From: Gammaproteobacteria bacterium
Lineage (GTDB): Bacteria > Pseudomonadota > Gammaproteobacteria > GRL18
Reading direction: 5' to 3'
Assembly: GCA_016744375.1 (NCBI GenBank)
Contig: JADGEM010000012.1
Span: 1-64,000 of the forward strand
Length of the DNA stretch: 64,000 nucleotides
The number at the start of each line of letters is the position of its first letter. The first letter of the stretch is position 1. The translations under genes and the position numbers were made by a program. The notes under the pieces were generated by a model that saw only the letters and a list, made by a program, of their open reading frames with translations, did no database searches and was not told the origin of the DNA. This document shows positions 45,443 through 52,939 of this stretch, piece by piece.

Positions 45443-46381
45443 ATGCAAGATTTTGTTTTAGATGGGATGATTATGACGGATGTTAGCAATGAGTATGACA
45501 ATACCGCAGGAGACCACCAGCAATTGAATGATGGAGTTGCTCCAGACAGAAAGGTGGAAAAAGATCCCGAAATCGGGCTGCCTGAGAATCGGGTTATCCG
45601 CAAAAGGCTTGCTGCCAGAACCATTGCCATTCACCTGAGTGCTTTACCGCCTGAACTGCAGGCATTGAAAGATATCAATGATACTACCGACAATGCTTAC
45701 CTGACCAAACAAGATCTGCCTGATGAAATTCATTTGACTTCCCCTTCAGGGGAAGTCAAGGTGCTGTCAAGGGATGAAGCCTGGGAATTCGCTGATGAGG
45801 CTGGTTCACAACTGGAATGGCATATGCTTCCTGACACCATGCCAGGCAAGGCTGCCGCATTATTTTCCACGACCGGTCAAGGGGTATATGCCAATTATGG
45901 TCGCCCAACCATGGATTTTTCCGGTTTCTTCTATGACTCCATCCGCGCCTCTCGAAAAGTCCCGAGAGGCGCCATTGCTCCCCAAGAGAGTATCTTACTG
46001 GGGCCGTTATTTATTACTGTGGATGCTATCAGTGCTGCGGGTTTCACGGCACTTGGCCACATTACACGAGATGCTTCACTAACGAATAAAACCGTGCTTA
46101 CTGATATTGTCTCCACCGGTATATATGAAGGAAGTGCATCCTGGACATCAGCCAGACTCGGTGTCTTTACCGGAGCCAGGGCAATACGTCTTGCCGCTGC
46201 ACTACCCATCCCTGGTGCCCATCTTGCGGCAATTCCAGTCGGCTTCCTGGCGGGTGCTGTTACCGCTATTTTTGCCAAGCGTTTTGCCAATCAGTATAAG
46301 GATAAGGCCATTGATGCCACCTATCGGTCTGGAAAACGTGCCAGAACTTCTGGGGTGTCCCGGGAGGTTATTCCAGTATAA
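45443..46381 (+). CDS. Hypothetical protein with membrane-associated C-terminus
   Basis: 312 residues; AGGAAAC lies just before the ATG. The first half is soluble and acidic, with a middle region containing DEIHLTSPSGEVKVLSRDEA and a long linker. The second half has amphipathic or weakly hydrophobic helices (ESILLGPLFITVDAISAAGF, then ALPIPGAHLAAIPVGFLAGA). The ALPIPGAHLAAIP stretch resembles the IPIPGAD pattern of DUF697 proteins but the rest does not align by eye. The stop codon overlaps the end of egtD, which is convergent, by 14 bases. No function is assigned. Confidence 0.6.
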   Translation: MQDFVLDGMIMTDVSNEYDNTAGDHQQLNDGVAPDRKVEKDPEIGLPENRVIRKRLAARTIAIHLSALPPELQALKDINDTTDNAYLTKQDLPDEIHLTSPSGEVKVLSRDEAWEFADEAGSQLEWHMLPDTMPGKAAALFSTTGQGVYANYGRPTMDFSGFFYDSIRASRKVPRGAIAPQESILLGPLFITVDAISAAGFTALGHITRDASLTNKTVLTDIVSTGIYEGSASWTSARLGVFTGARAIRLAAALPIPGAHLAAIPVGFLAGAVTAIFAKRFANQYKDKAIDATYRSGKRARTSGVSREVIPV

Positions 46382-47387
46382 TCGTTTGCACGCGAAACAA
46401 ATGGATACTAAATAAATTGTCTGCATCGACCCATAGTGCAACGGATTGAAAGCCCGCTTCTTGTGCCAGTTTTATAAATTCCTGCGTGCTGTATTTATAG
46501 GAATTTTCGCTATGGATTGTCTCACCCTTGGTGAATTCAAATCTGCTTTGTCCGATGCTAACCTGTTGCTCTCGTAAACTGACCAGATGCATCTCGATAC
46601 GCCCAGCCTGTTCATTATAAATTGCTTTATGCTGCCAGCCCGAAAGATCAAAATCGGCATCCAGTTCGTAGTTAATGCGTTGCAGCAGATTGAGGTTAAA
46701 CTGTGCCGTAATGCCGAGGGCATCGTTATAGGCGGCGCGCAGGATGCTCTTGTCCTTTTTCAGATCAACACCGATTAACAGGTAGCCCTCCGACTTCACC
46801 AACTGCGCAATTGAGGTCAGAAATTCCACAGCGCCTCTGGGATCAAAGTTACCGATGCTCGAACCTGGGAAAAAAGCCACCCTTGTACCCTCTGCTTTCT
46901 CTAGAGCAGTTGGCGGTAATGCCATGCTTTGAGTAAAATCTGTGCAGGTAGCATGGATCTCCAGCCAGGGAAAGACAGTGGCCAGTTCTTCTGTCGCCAG
47001 TTGCAGGTGCTGACTGGAGATATCCATTGGTACATAAGCCATCGGTCTCAGGCCTTCCAGCAGTATATGCACCTTGGCGCAACTGCCGCCGCCAGGTTCA
47101 ATCAACAGGCTATCTGTGCCCACATGGTGAGCAATCTCATCTGCGTTATTCTGTAAAATAGCTATTTCGGTACGGGTTTGATAATACTCGGGCAGTTCGG
47201 TAATGGCATCAAATAGTTGTGAGCCTTTGGCATCGTAAAAATATTTTGGTGGGATGGAGGCGGGTCGTTTATCCAGGCCCTGCAACACATCGCTGGCGAA
47301 CTCGCTGGTCGTTGAATGCAGGTCATGAAACCAGAGTTTATTATTATTCAAAGGGCTTCTTGTGTTTATTGGTGACTGCGTAAGCAA
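46368..47387 (-). CDS. egtD: L-histidine N-alpha-methyltransferase EgtD
   Basis: About 339 residues. The family hallmarks are clear: KYFYDAKGSQLFDAITELPEYY near the start, the SAM-binding IEPGGGSCAKVHILLEG, MDISSQHL, FFPGSSIGNF, LIGVDLKKDKSIL and the closing KYSTQEFIKLAQEAGF. EgtD trimethylates histidine to hercynine, the substrate of EgtB, so ergothioneine synthesis is encoded (EgtB at 32315 and 33710; EgtE candidates at 29178 and 30671). It lies 11 kb from the egtB pair. The start is uncertain: only TTG at 47387 is in frame upstream of the conserved region, with no good ribosome site. Its 3' end overlaps the convergent gene at 45443. Confidence 0.85.
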   Translation of the reverse strand: MLTQSPINTRSPLNNNKLWFHDLHSTTSEFASDVLQGLDKRPASIPPKYFYDAKGSQLFDAITELPEYYQTRTEIAILQNNADEIAHHVGTDSLLIEPGGGSCAKVHILLEGLRPMAYVPMDISSQHLQLATEELATVFPWLEIHATCTDFTQSMALPPTALEKAEGTRVAFFPGSSIGNFDPRGAVEFLTSIAQLVKSEGYLLIGVDLKKDKSILRAAYNDALGITAQFNLNLLQRINYELDADFDLSGWQHKAIYNEQAGRIEMHLVSLREQQVSIGQSRFEFTKGETIHSENSYKYSTQEFIKLAQEAGFQSVALWVDADNLFSIHLFRVQTIILE

Positions 47388-47480
47388 TATTGTCCATTAT
47401 TTCAAATGTCACTCCATCCTTCAAATGTTTTTCATTTTTGGCTAATAATTTTAATTATTAGCAGGGTGTTATCATGAATT

Positions 47481-47590
47481 GATTAATTCTGCGATATTTT
47501 TATTGATGTATTCACTGCCATTATCTGAATAAAAGCTGATTGGCTTTCAGGGTTTGGCTTGTGGTGCTTGCCAAACACTCTGTAAGCTCG
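47481..47590 (-). pseudogene. Relic of an rve-type (DDE) transposase
   Basis: On the minus strand the sequence reads FYSDNGSEYINKNIAELI (47481-47537), the conserved block around the second catalytic Asp of the IS3/IS481-type integrase core. It is preceded after a stop by SVWQAPQAKP-like residues. The rest of the element is gone and no inverted repeats are visible in 47388-47762. The remaining bases of that gap show no other feature. Confidence 0.6.
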
Positions 47591-47762
47591 TTCGTAGAGT
47601 GTCTCCAAAATTAGCCTATTTCAAACTCACTCCATGTTAGACAAGGCTAAATTCCAACATTAATACCAGGATCGTGTACAATTATTGGTACTTACCCGTT
47701 TATAAGAGCAATCTATATCGCCATTGATAATGAAATCTCAGGTGTTATAACGTGACAGACTA

Positions 47763-48233
47763 ATGAAGAAACCCCCATCAAAACAGGCTCTGTCAGGACA
47801 GGCAAACAAACTCATAAAAAAATACGCTTTTGGCTCCGGTTTATTCGGCTATATCCCTTTTCCTGTAGTGGATGCTCTTGGCATTATGGCTGTTCAGCGC
47901 AAGATGTTATTTCATCTTGCGAGGATCTATGACATACCGTTCTCACGCAGTCTGGCAAAAGACCTGTTAAGAATACTGGCAGGAGGTATTGCCTCACGAG
48001 CAGCTGTTCCCATGGCAATAAAAATAATTCCCGGAATCAATGTCTTGTTTGGCAGTACTGGCATGGCTGCAATAGGTAGCGCTTCAACCTATGCGGTTGG
48101 AAAAACCTTTAAGCGACACTTTGACGAAGGTGGAACCCTGGAGGATTTTAACCCTGTTGAGGAAAAAGAAATCTTTGAGGAAGAACTAAAAAAAGGAATA
48201 ATTTTGTCACAGAAAAAAAGAAAAAAGTCATAA
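47763..48233 (+). CDS. Stand-alone DUF697 protein
   Basis: 156 residues, almost entirely a DUF697 domain: FGYIPFPVVDALGIMAVQRK, then a helical pair, then IIPGINVLFGSTGMAAIGSA, and ending in RHFDEGGTLEDFNPVEEKE with a basic tail. The HFxxGGTLEDFNP ending is shared with the protein at 56841-57431 and closely with the N-terminal domain of the ATPase fusion at 38742-41510. DUF697 occurs at the C-terminus of some GTPases (YcjF-like) and alone; it is probably membrane-embedded. No clear ribosome site precedes the ATG, so start confidence is lower. Confidence 0.75.
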   Translation: MKKPPSKQALSGQANKLIKKYAFGSGLFGYIPFPVVDALGIMAVQRKMLFHLARIYDIPFSRSLAKDLLRILAGGIASRAAVPMAIKIIPGINVLFGSTGMAAIGSASTYAVGKTFKRHFDEGGTLEDFNPVEEKEIFEEELKKGIILSQKKRKKS

Positions 48234-48852
48234 GGAGCATGCAGGTCAGAGTTTAAAGTGATAAAACAGTTTATGGGGGGTATAGCTGGATACTCTGTTA
48301 TATTCATGGCTGCCTTCAGTATTTGCAGAGACTTTCTGAAGACCTCACTTTGTGCCTCTTTAATTTTGAAAGCGGGTATGCAAGACACGGCAACTTCTTT
48401 ATAGGTCACTCTGTCAAGCCGTTTATTTGGATAATTCGATATATTATTTCTGAAACTCCAGCCATGAAATTGCCCTTTTTTTACAACATTAAGTTAAATA
48501 ATAACAGGCAATAGGCTTATTTATGTTAATATATATGGCATTGGTAATATTAATAGCTTTACTTATTCTTTTCTGTTGTTATGATAAAGACCAAGTTGGC
48601 TGCTCTACTACTGGTTCTTTTTATTCATGCTGGACAAGTAACTCGACTGGCTAATCAAGTACGGCCTGGTTCTAATAACTATTTCTAATAACTATGATGA
48701 AACCAGCCTGAGGCTATAGATTCGTTTGTTCATATGTTTAATAATGAAGTCTATAATATGAAAAACTTCCTCTGCGGTGGCAGGCATGATCAGACACAAG
48801 AGAGAAAAGCCGGGGAAATCCATGATATCAACGAATACTAAAGGAGTATTGT
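48234..48852. other. Gene-poor region between two DUF697 genes
   Basis: Apart from the short membrane peptide frame at 48523-48654, it contains a 27-codon frame at 48758-48841 (MKNFLCGGRHDQ...) just before the next gene, which is too short to judge. No hairpin or repeat was noted. Confidence 0.4.
48523..48654 (+). CDS. Possible small membrane peptide (43 residues)
   Basis: A frame too short for usual cut-offs encodes one hydrophobic helix (MLIYMALVILIALLILFCCY) followed by a polar, cysteine-containing tail (CSTTGSFYSCWTSNS). AGG lies about 7 bases before the ATG. Short single-pass peptides regulate P-type ATPases in many systems, and this one sits inside an ATPase/DUF697 cluster; the coding status is unproven. 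Confidence 0.3.
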   Translation: MLIYMALVILIALLILFCCYDKDQVGCSTTGSFYSCWTSNSTG

Positions 48853-49377
48853 ATGACAGCTACAGATATACCAACAACACTAGATGGTACCTTGGAGAAT
48901 GTGAAACACAAGTATCGGATGACACGAGCCAATAAACTTGTCAGAAACCATTGTGTGCTGAGTGCTGCTATGGGGGTGGTACCCATACCACCATTAACTA
49001 TGGCCCTTATTCTAGCCAATAATCTAAAAATGCTACACAAGTTATCTTCTATCTATGGTGTTAAATTCAGAAAAGATGCTGGAAAAGCGGCTATTAGTAG
49101 TTTTTTAGGGGGTTGCGGAACCGTCTCTATTTCAGGCAGACTGATCTGGGGGCTTAGTACGGCACTTCCCGTGGCAGCACCTGTAATCAGCATTGTGACT
49201 GTACCTTTATTTGGAGCTGCAACAACCTATGCGATAGGACACTTGTTTATTCAGCATTTTGAATCAGGTGGTACCTTCCTGACCTTCGATCCTGAGAAAG
49301 TCAGGGGGCATTATGCAGAGCTGTTCGCTGAAGGTGAGAAACTTGCAGAAGGCGAGGAGGAACTTGCCAAAGCATGA
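48853..49377 (+). CDS. Stand-alone DUF697 protein
   Basis: 174 residues. AAGGAG precedes the ATG by 6 bases. After a charged N-terminus the domain shows AAMGVVPIPPLTMALILANN, a glycine-rich helix pair (SSFLGGCGTVSISGRLIWGL) and QHFESGGTFLTFDPEKVRGH, with an acidic C-terminal helix. It shares the HFESGG ending with the fusion ATPase N-terminus. It lies upstream of the sulfotransferase and the ATPase at 50767 on the same strand. Confidence 0.75.
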   Translation: MTATDIPTTLDGTLENVKHKYRMTRANKLVRNHCVLSAAMGVVPIPPLTMALILANNLKMLHKLSSIYGVKFRKDAGKAAISSFLGGCGTVSISGRLIWGLSTALPVAAPVISIVTVPLFGAATTYAIGHLFIQHFESGGTFLTFDPEKVRGHYAELFAEGEKLAEGEEELAKA

Positions 49378-49572
49378 TTAAGGTGCCGTTCTGTGTTTCG
49401 ATTTGAAGGAAGTTATTACTCCTTCCTTTGGAAAGATAAACACTGGAGCGGGTATACGGAAGCCCGGTAAAACGTGGCAGTAAGTGCCTGGTTTTGTACC
49501 TCGACCCGGCACTCCTAATAATGAAGCTATTCAGGTTGCTATCCGGAAACCCTGTTAACCTATCCACAAAAG

Positions 49573-50670
49573 ATGAAAATGAAAGTAGAAAACCTTGAAC
49601 AGTCTGTACCTGAACTCTTTCAGGTTGCTAATAAAAAATACCTTCAGCCTGAACAGGCCATTGAAATAATCAAGCAAAATAGCGGAGTTATTCCCGTTGC
49701 CATTACGGCAGAGCACAGAGTCATCTGGATGAATGTGGGGGACTATCCGTATAGAGAGTGGAAGTTTCGCTACGCCACCCAAAACCTGATTGAAAAGCAG
49801 GGATTCGGTGACTGTTTTACGACAGACATTCAAGTGCTGTCCAGTGAGGAGCTTAGTTTGGACACTCTTCAGGATCCGGCTGGCTTTGTCTTTCATATGT
49901 CCAAATGTGGTTCTACCCTGATGTCCAAAGTACTGGATCAGCCCGAAACCCAGATGATTATTAAGGAAGCTACCCCGCTGCATGAAAACCTTTGGCAATA
50001 TCTGACTAATGACTGGCAAGAACCGGTTGCCCCGACAGTAGAAAATCTGCGTCTGATCCGTAACTTGATACAACTACTGGGCAGACCCCGATTACCCAGA
50101 CAGAAATCTTACTACGTCCGCTTTAGAAGCTGGGGTATTGCCTTTGTGGAAATTATCCAGCAGGCATTTCCAGAGACCCCTTCCCTGTTCATGTACCGTG
50201 ATCCTGTGAAAGTCATGGCATCCATTTTGAATAAGCCCACAACAGGGCTGCCCAGGCTAAATGACTCGGATGCTGCGGCCTTTATTACGGGACACTCCAG
50301 GCAGGCACTTAATGAAATGGATACACTGCATTATTTCACTAGTTTCTACAAACAATACCTGCATTTAAGTTTGACTAAAATGAAGAATACCCATTATTTG
50401 AATTACCGACAGATGAATAAGCAAAATATCGACCAGATCTTGCGTATCGGGTATGGCTATGCAGCGGCAGAGGCCGATTTGCCCTCGATGCAGGCGCAGT
50501 TTGATACCTATTCCAAGGATGATACAGGAACCGTTCGTTTTGTTTCGGACAGCAAGGAAAAGCAGAAACAGGTGACACCCCAGATGCGTGAAGCTGCTGA
50601 AGAATATTTGATGGCTATGTATCAGCAACTGGAAGACAGTGATAATAATCTGAATAAAGTCTTATTCTAA
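49573..50670 (+). CDS. Sulfotransferase-family protein
   Basis: 365 residues. HMSKCGSTLMSKVL (about residues 108-121) is the P-loop-like 5'-phosphosulfate-binding motif (family form xxRSGSTLL), and MYRDPVKVMASIL (about 207-219) is the 3'-phosphate-binding motif. The middle contains FRSWGIAFVEIIQQAFPE. These enzymes transfer sulfuryl groups from PAPS to alcohols or amines on small molecules or glycans. The C in place of R in the first motif is seen in several divergent bacterial subfamilies. No strong ribosome site is seen. It stands 97 bases upstream of a CPx-less ATPase in the same direction. Confidence 0.75.
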   Translation: MKMKVENLEQSVPELFQVANKKYLQPEQAIEIIKQNSGVIPVAITAEHRVIWMNVGDYPYREWKFRYATQNLIEKQGFGDCFTTDIQVLSSEELSLDTLQDPAGFVFHMSKCGSTLMSKVLDQPETQMIIKEATPLHENLWQYLTNDWQEPVAPTVENLRLIRNLIQLLGRPRLPRQKSYYVRFRSWGIAFVEIIQQAFPETPSLFMYRDPVKVMASILNKPTTGLPRLNDSDAAAFITGHSRQALNEMDTLHYFTSFYKQYLHLSLTKMKNTHYLNYRQMNKQNIDQILRIGYGYAAAEADLPSMQAQFDTYSKDDTGTVRFVSDSKEKQKQVTPQMREAAEEYLMAMYQQLEDSDNNLNKVLF

Positions 50671-50766
50671 ATAAAGCAGTTGTGAGTTCTGTCCACCACG
50701 GAATGCAGGCGTCAATACATATGATAATAAATAAATGGGCAAAGAGCTGCTATAACGGAGAAAAGC

Positions 50767-52827
50767 ATGATTCTTGAAGTAATCAGTGCCACTACTTTGG
50801 GCACATATCTCTATCGGTATGTGAAAAAAAATAAAAAAACACTCCACAAGGCACGAGCTAGAAAGTCTAAAAAGGAGCGTATTACACCCTTTACAGGCAA
50901 TGTACGTGATCAGCAGATCAAGGAGTTTTCTGCTGGCAACCTAGACAAAAAGAATCCACAACAGAAACTAACCGATCGTAATATGGCGATTTCTGTGGCT
51001 TCTTTGGGCCTGGCAATTACCGGTAAGCTATTTTATTTTCCCATTGCATTACTGAGTTTGCCGGGAATTTTGTACATTACCCATTTTGCGATTATGCAGG
51101 CCTTTAAGGGATTGTTTAAAGAAAAAAAACTGACGGTTGATTTTCTCTCAGCAACGATGAAAGTATTACTGTTGATTAATGGCTACCTGGTTTTTGCCAG
51201 CTTCTCAGTTTTTATGTTCAGCCTGAATCGTAAATTACTCTCTAAAATCACTGATAACTCAAAGAAAAATATTATTGATGTCTTTAAGCAGCAACCCAGT
51301 ACTGTATGGGTGGTTCATGATAATATTGAACGGGAAATACCTTTTGAAGAGCTAAAAACTGGCGATAGGGTGATGGTCAGCGCAGGCAGTACAATTCCTG
51401 TCGATGGTGAGATTATTGAAGGCTCTGCTTCTGTTGATCAGCATATTCTAACCGGTGAATTCCAACCCGTAGAAAAACATACAGGTGATGAGGTGTTTGC
51501 CCTGACGCTGGTGTTGTCTGGAAAAATCTATATTCATGCTCGTGAGACAGGTCAGCAAACATCAGCAGCACAAATTGCCAATATTCTTAATAACACCATT
51601 AGTACTAAAACCGATGTACAGCTGTGGTCCAGAGAAATCAGTGATAAAAGTGTGCTGCCTACTTTTGCAATAAGTGCGGTATCCTTGCCTTTTATAGGTC
51701 CGATTGGTGCCTTGGGTGTATTGAACTCCCACTTTAAATATCGGGCATCCATTGCTTCTGCGATTGGTGTGATGAACTATCTGGATATGGCTTCCCATAA
51801 TGGTATCCTGGTCAAGGATGGACACACCTTTGAGCTGCTGGAAAAAGTCGACACGGTTGTTTTTGACAAGACAGGCACTTTAACGGAAGCTCAACCTCGT
51901 GTAGAGAAAATTCATTTGTGTGGCGAGTACTCCGAACAGGAAGTGCTTCGTTACGCCGCTGCGGCTGAAAGCAAACAAAGCCACCCCATTGCCAAGGCCA
52001 TTATTCAACAGGCAATAGAACAACAATTGGAGTTGCCTGAGATAGAAGAAGCTGCCTACAAGCTGGGTTATGGTCTTACGGTTGGTGTTGAAGGACATGT
52101 TGTGCGTGTTGGCAGTCTGCGTTTTCTAGAGCAGGAAAATATCCATATTCCTGATGATATCCGTACAGCACAAACAGTCTGTCAAGAACAGGGATCTCCT
52201 ATGATTGCGGTTGCTATTGATGATAGTGCCGTGGGAACCATCGAACTGGCAGCTGCTATCCGTCCTGGTACAAAAGAGTTAATCCATGAGTTAACTCATG
52301 AATGCGGTATCAAGTCTACCTACATTATTTCTGGTGATCACGATGCCCCCACTCGTCAATTGGCTGATGAGCTGGGTATTAATCACTATTTTGCCGAAGT
52401 TCTGCCAGAACAAAAAGCAGAACTCATTAAACAGCTTCAGGCAGAAGGCAAATCCGTTTGTTATGTTGGTGACGGCATTAATGATTCTATTGCCTTACAG
52501 GAAGCTGATGTTTCCGTGTCTATCCGTGGTGCATCCACGGTGGCCACAGATGCGGCGCAAATTGTATTAATGGGCAAAACACTTAACCAACTGCCTTATC
52601 TGTTTGGCATGGGCCAACAATTTAATGGCCATATGAAAAAGGTAGTTGCCACCGTAATTACCCCCAGCGTAGTATCCGTCGGTGGATCGATTCTGTTCTT
52701 TAATCTTGGCTTGATACAGTCCTTTATTTTCCCTCAGGTTGGTTTACTGGCTGGTATCGCTGTGGCGATGCGTCCTGTTCTTGGGCATTGTAAAAGGGGT
52801 GAGAAAAAGCGCCTGTCACAAAAATAA
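50767..52827 (+). CDS. P1B-like P-type ATPase lacking the CPx metal site, TGES altered
   Basis: 686 residues, GGAG before the ATG. An N-terminal anchor (MILEVISATTLGTYLYRYV) and a strongly basic linker precede the core. Asp367 of DKTGTLT, SHP and GDGIND are present. The actuator motif reads LTGEFQPVEKH, so the catalytic Glu of TGE stays but the next Ser is Phe. The transport motif is NSHFKYRASIASAIG rather than CPC, and NDSIAL replaces NDAPAL. Closest paralogue by eye: 8602-10752. A decayed copy of its 3' half lies at 55117-55320. It follows the sulfotransferase gene and is followed by debris and the lone molybdoenzyme. Confidence 0.85.
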   Translation: MILEVISATTLGTYLYRYVKKNKKTLHKARARKSKKERITPFTGNVRDQQIKEFSAGNLDKKNPQQKLTDRNMAISVASLGLAITGKLFYFPIALLSLPGILYITHFAIMQAFKGLFKEKKLTVDFLSATMKVLLLINGYLVFASFSVFMFSLNRKLLSKITDNSKKNIIDVFKQQPSTVWVVHDNIEREIPFEELKTGDRVMVSAGSTIPVDGEIIEGSASVDQHILTGEFQPVEKHTGDEVFALTLVLSGKIYIHARETGQQTSAAQIANILNNTISTKTDVQLWSREISDKSVLPTFAISAVSLPFIGPIGALGVLNSHFKYRASIASAIGVMNYLDMASHNGILVKDGHTFELLEKVDTVVFDKTGTLTEAQPRVEKIHLCGEYSEQEVLRYAAAAESKQSHPIAKAIIQQAIEQQLELPEIEEAAYKLGYGLTVGVEGHVVRVGSLRFLEQENIHIPDDIRTAQTVCQEQGSPMIAVAIDDSAVGTIELAAAIRPGTKELIHELTHECGIKSTYIISGDHDAPTRQLADELGINHYFAEVLPEQKAELIKQLQAEGKSVCYVGDGINDSIALQEADVSVSIRGASTVATDAAQIVLMGKTLNQLPYLFGMGQQFNGHMKKVVATVITPSVVSVGGSILFFNLGLIQSFIFPQVGLLAGIAVAMRPVLGHCKRGEKKRLSQK

Positions 52828-52853
52828 ATAGAAGCTGGCATACAACAGGCCAG

Positions 52854-52904
52854 GCAGGTATTTTTTCATTTTAACAGCAGTTTCATAATTAATAATGCTG
52901 TTTC
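52854..52904. repeat. 51-base direct repeat, copy 1 (piece of the YflT-like gene)
   Basis: Identical to 55487-55537, which lies inside the gene at 55392-55910. Here only this fragment remains, 26 bases after the ATPase stop. It indicates that the ATPase-YflT junction was once duplicated on both sides of the molybdoenzyme gene. Confidence 0.85.
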
Positions 52905-52939
52905 CAGGAAAATAAGTGTAAGACTAAAAGGAAAGTTTA

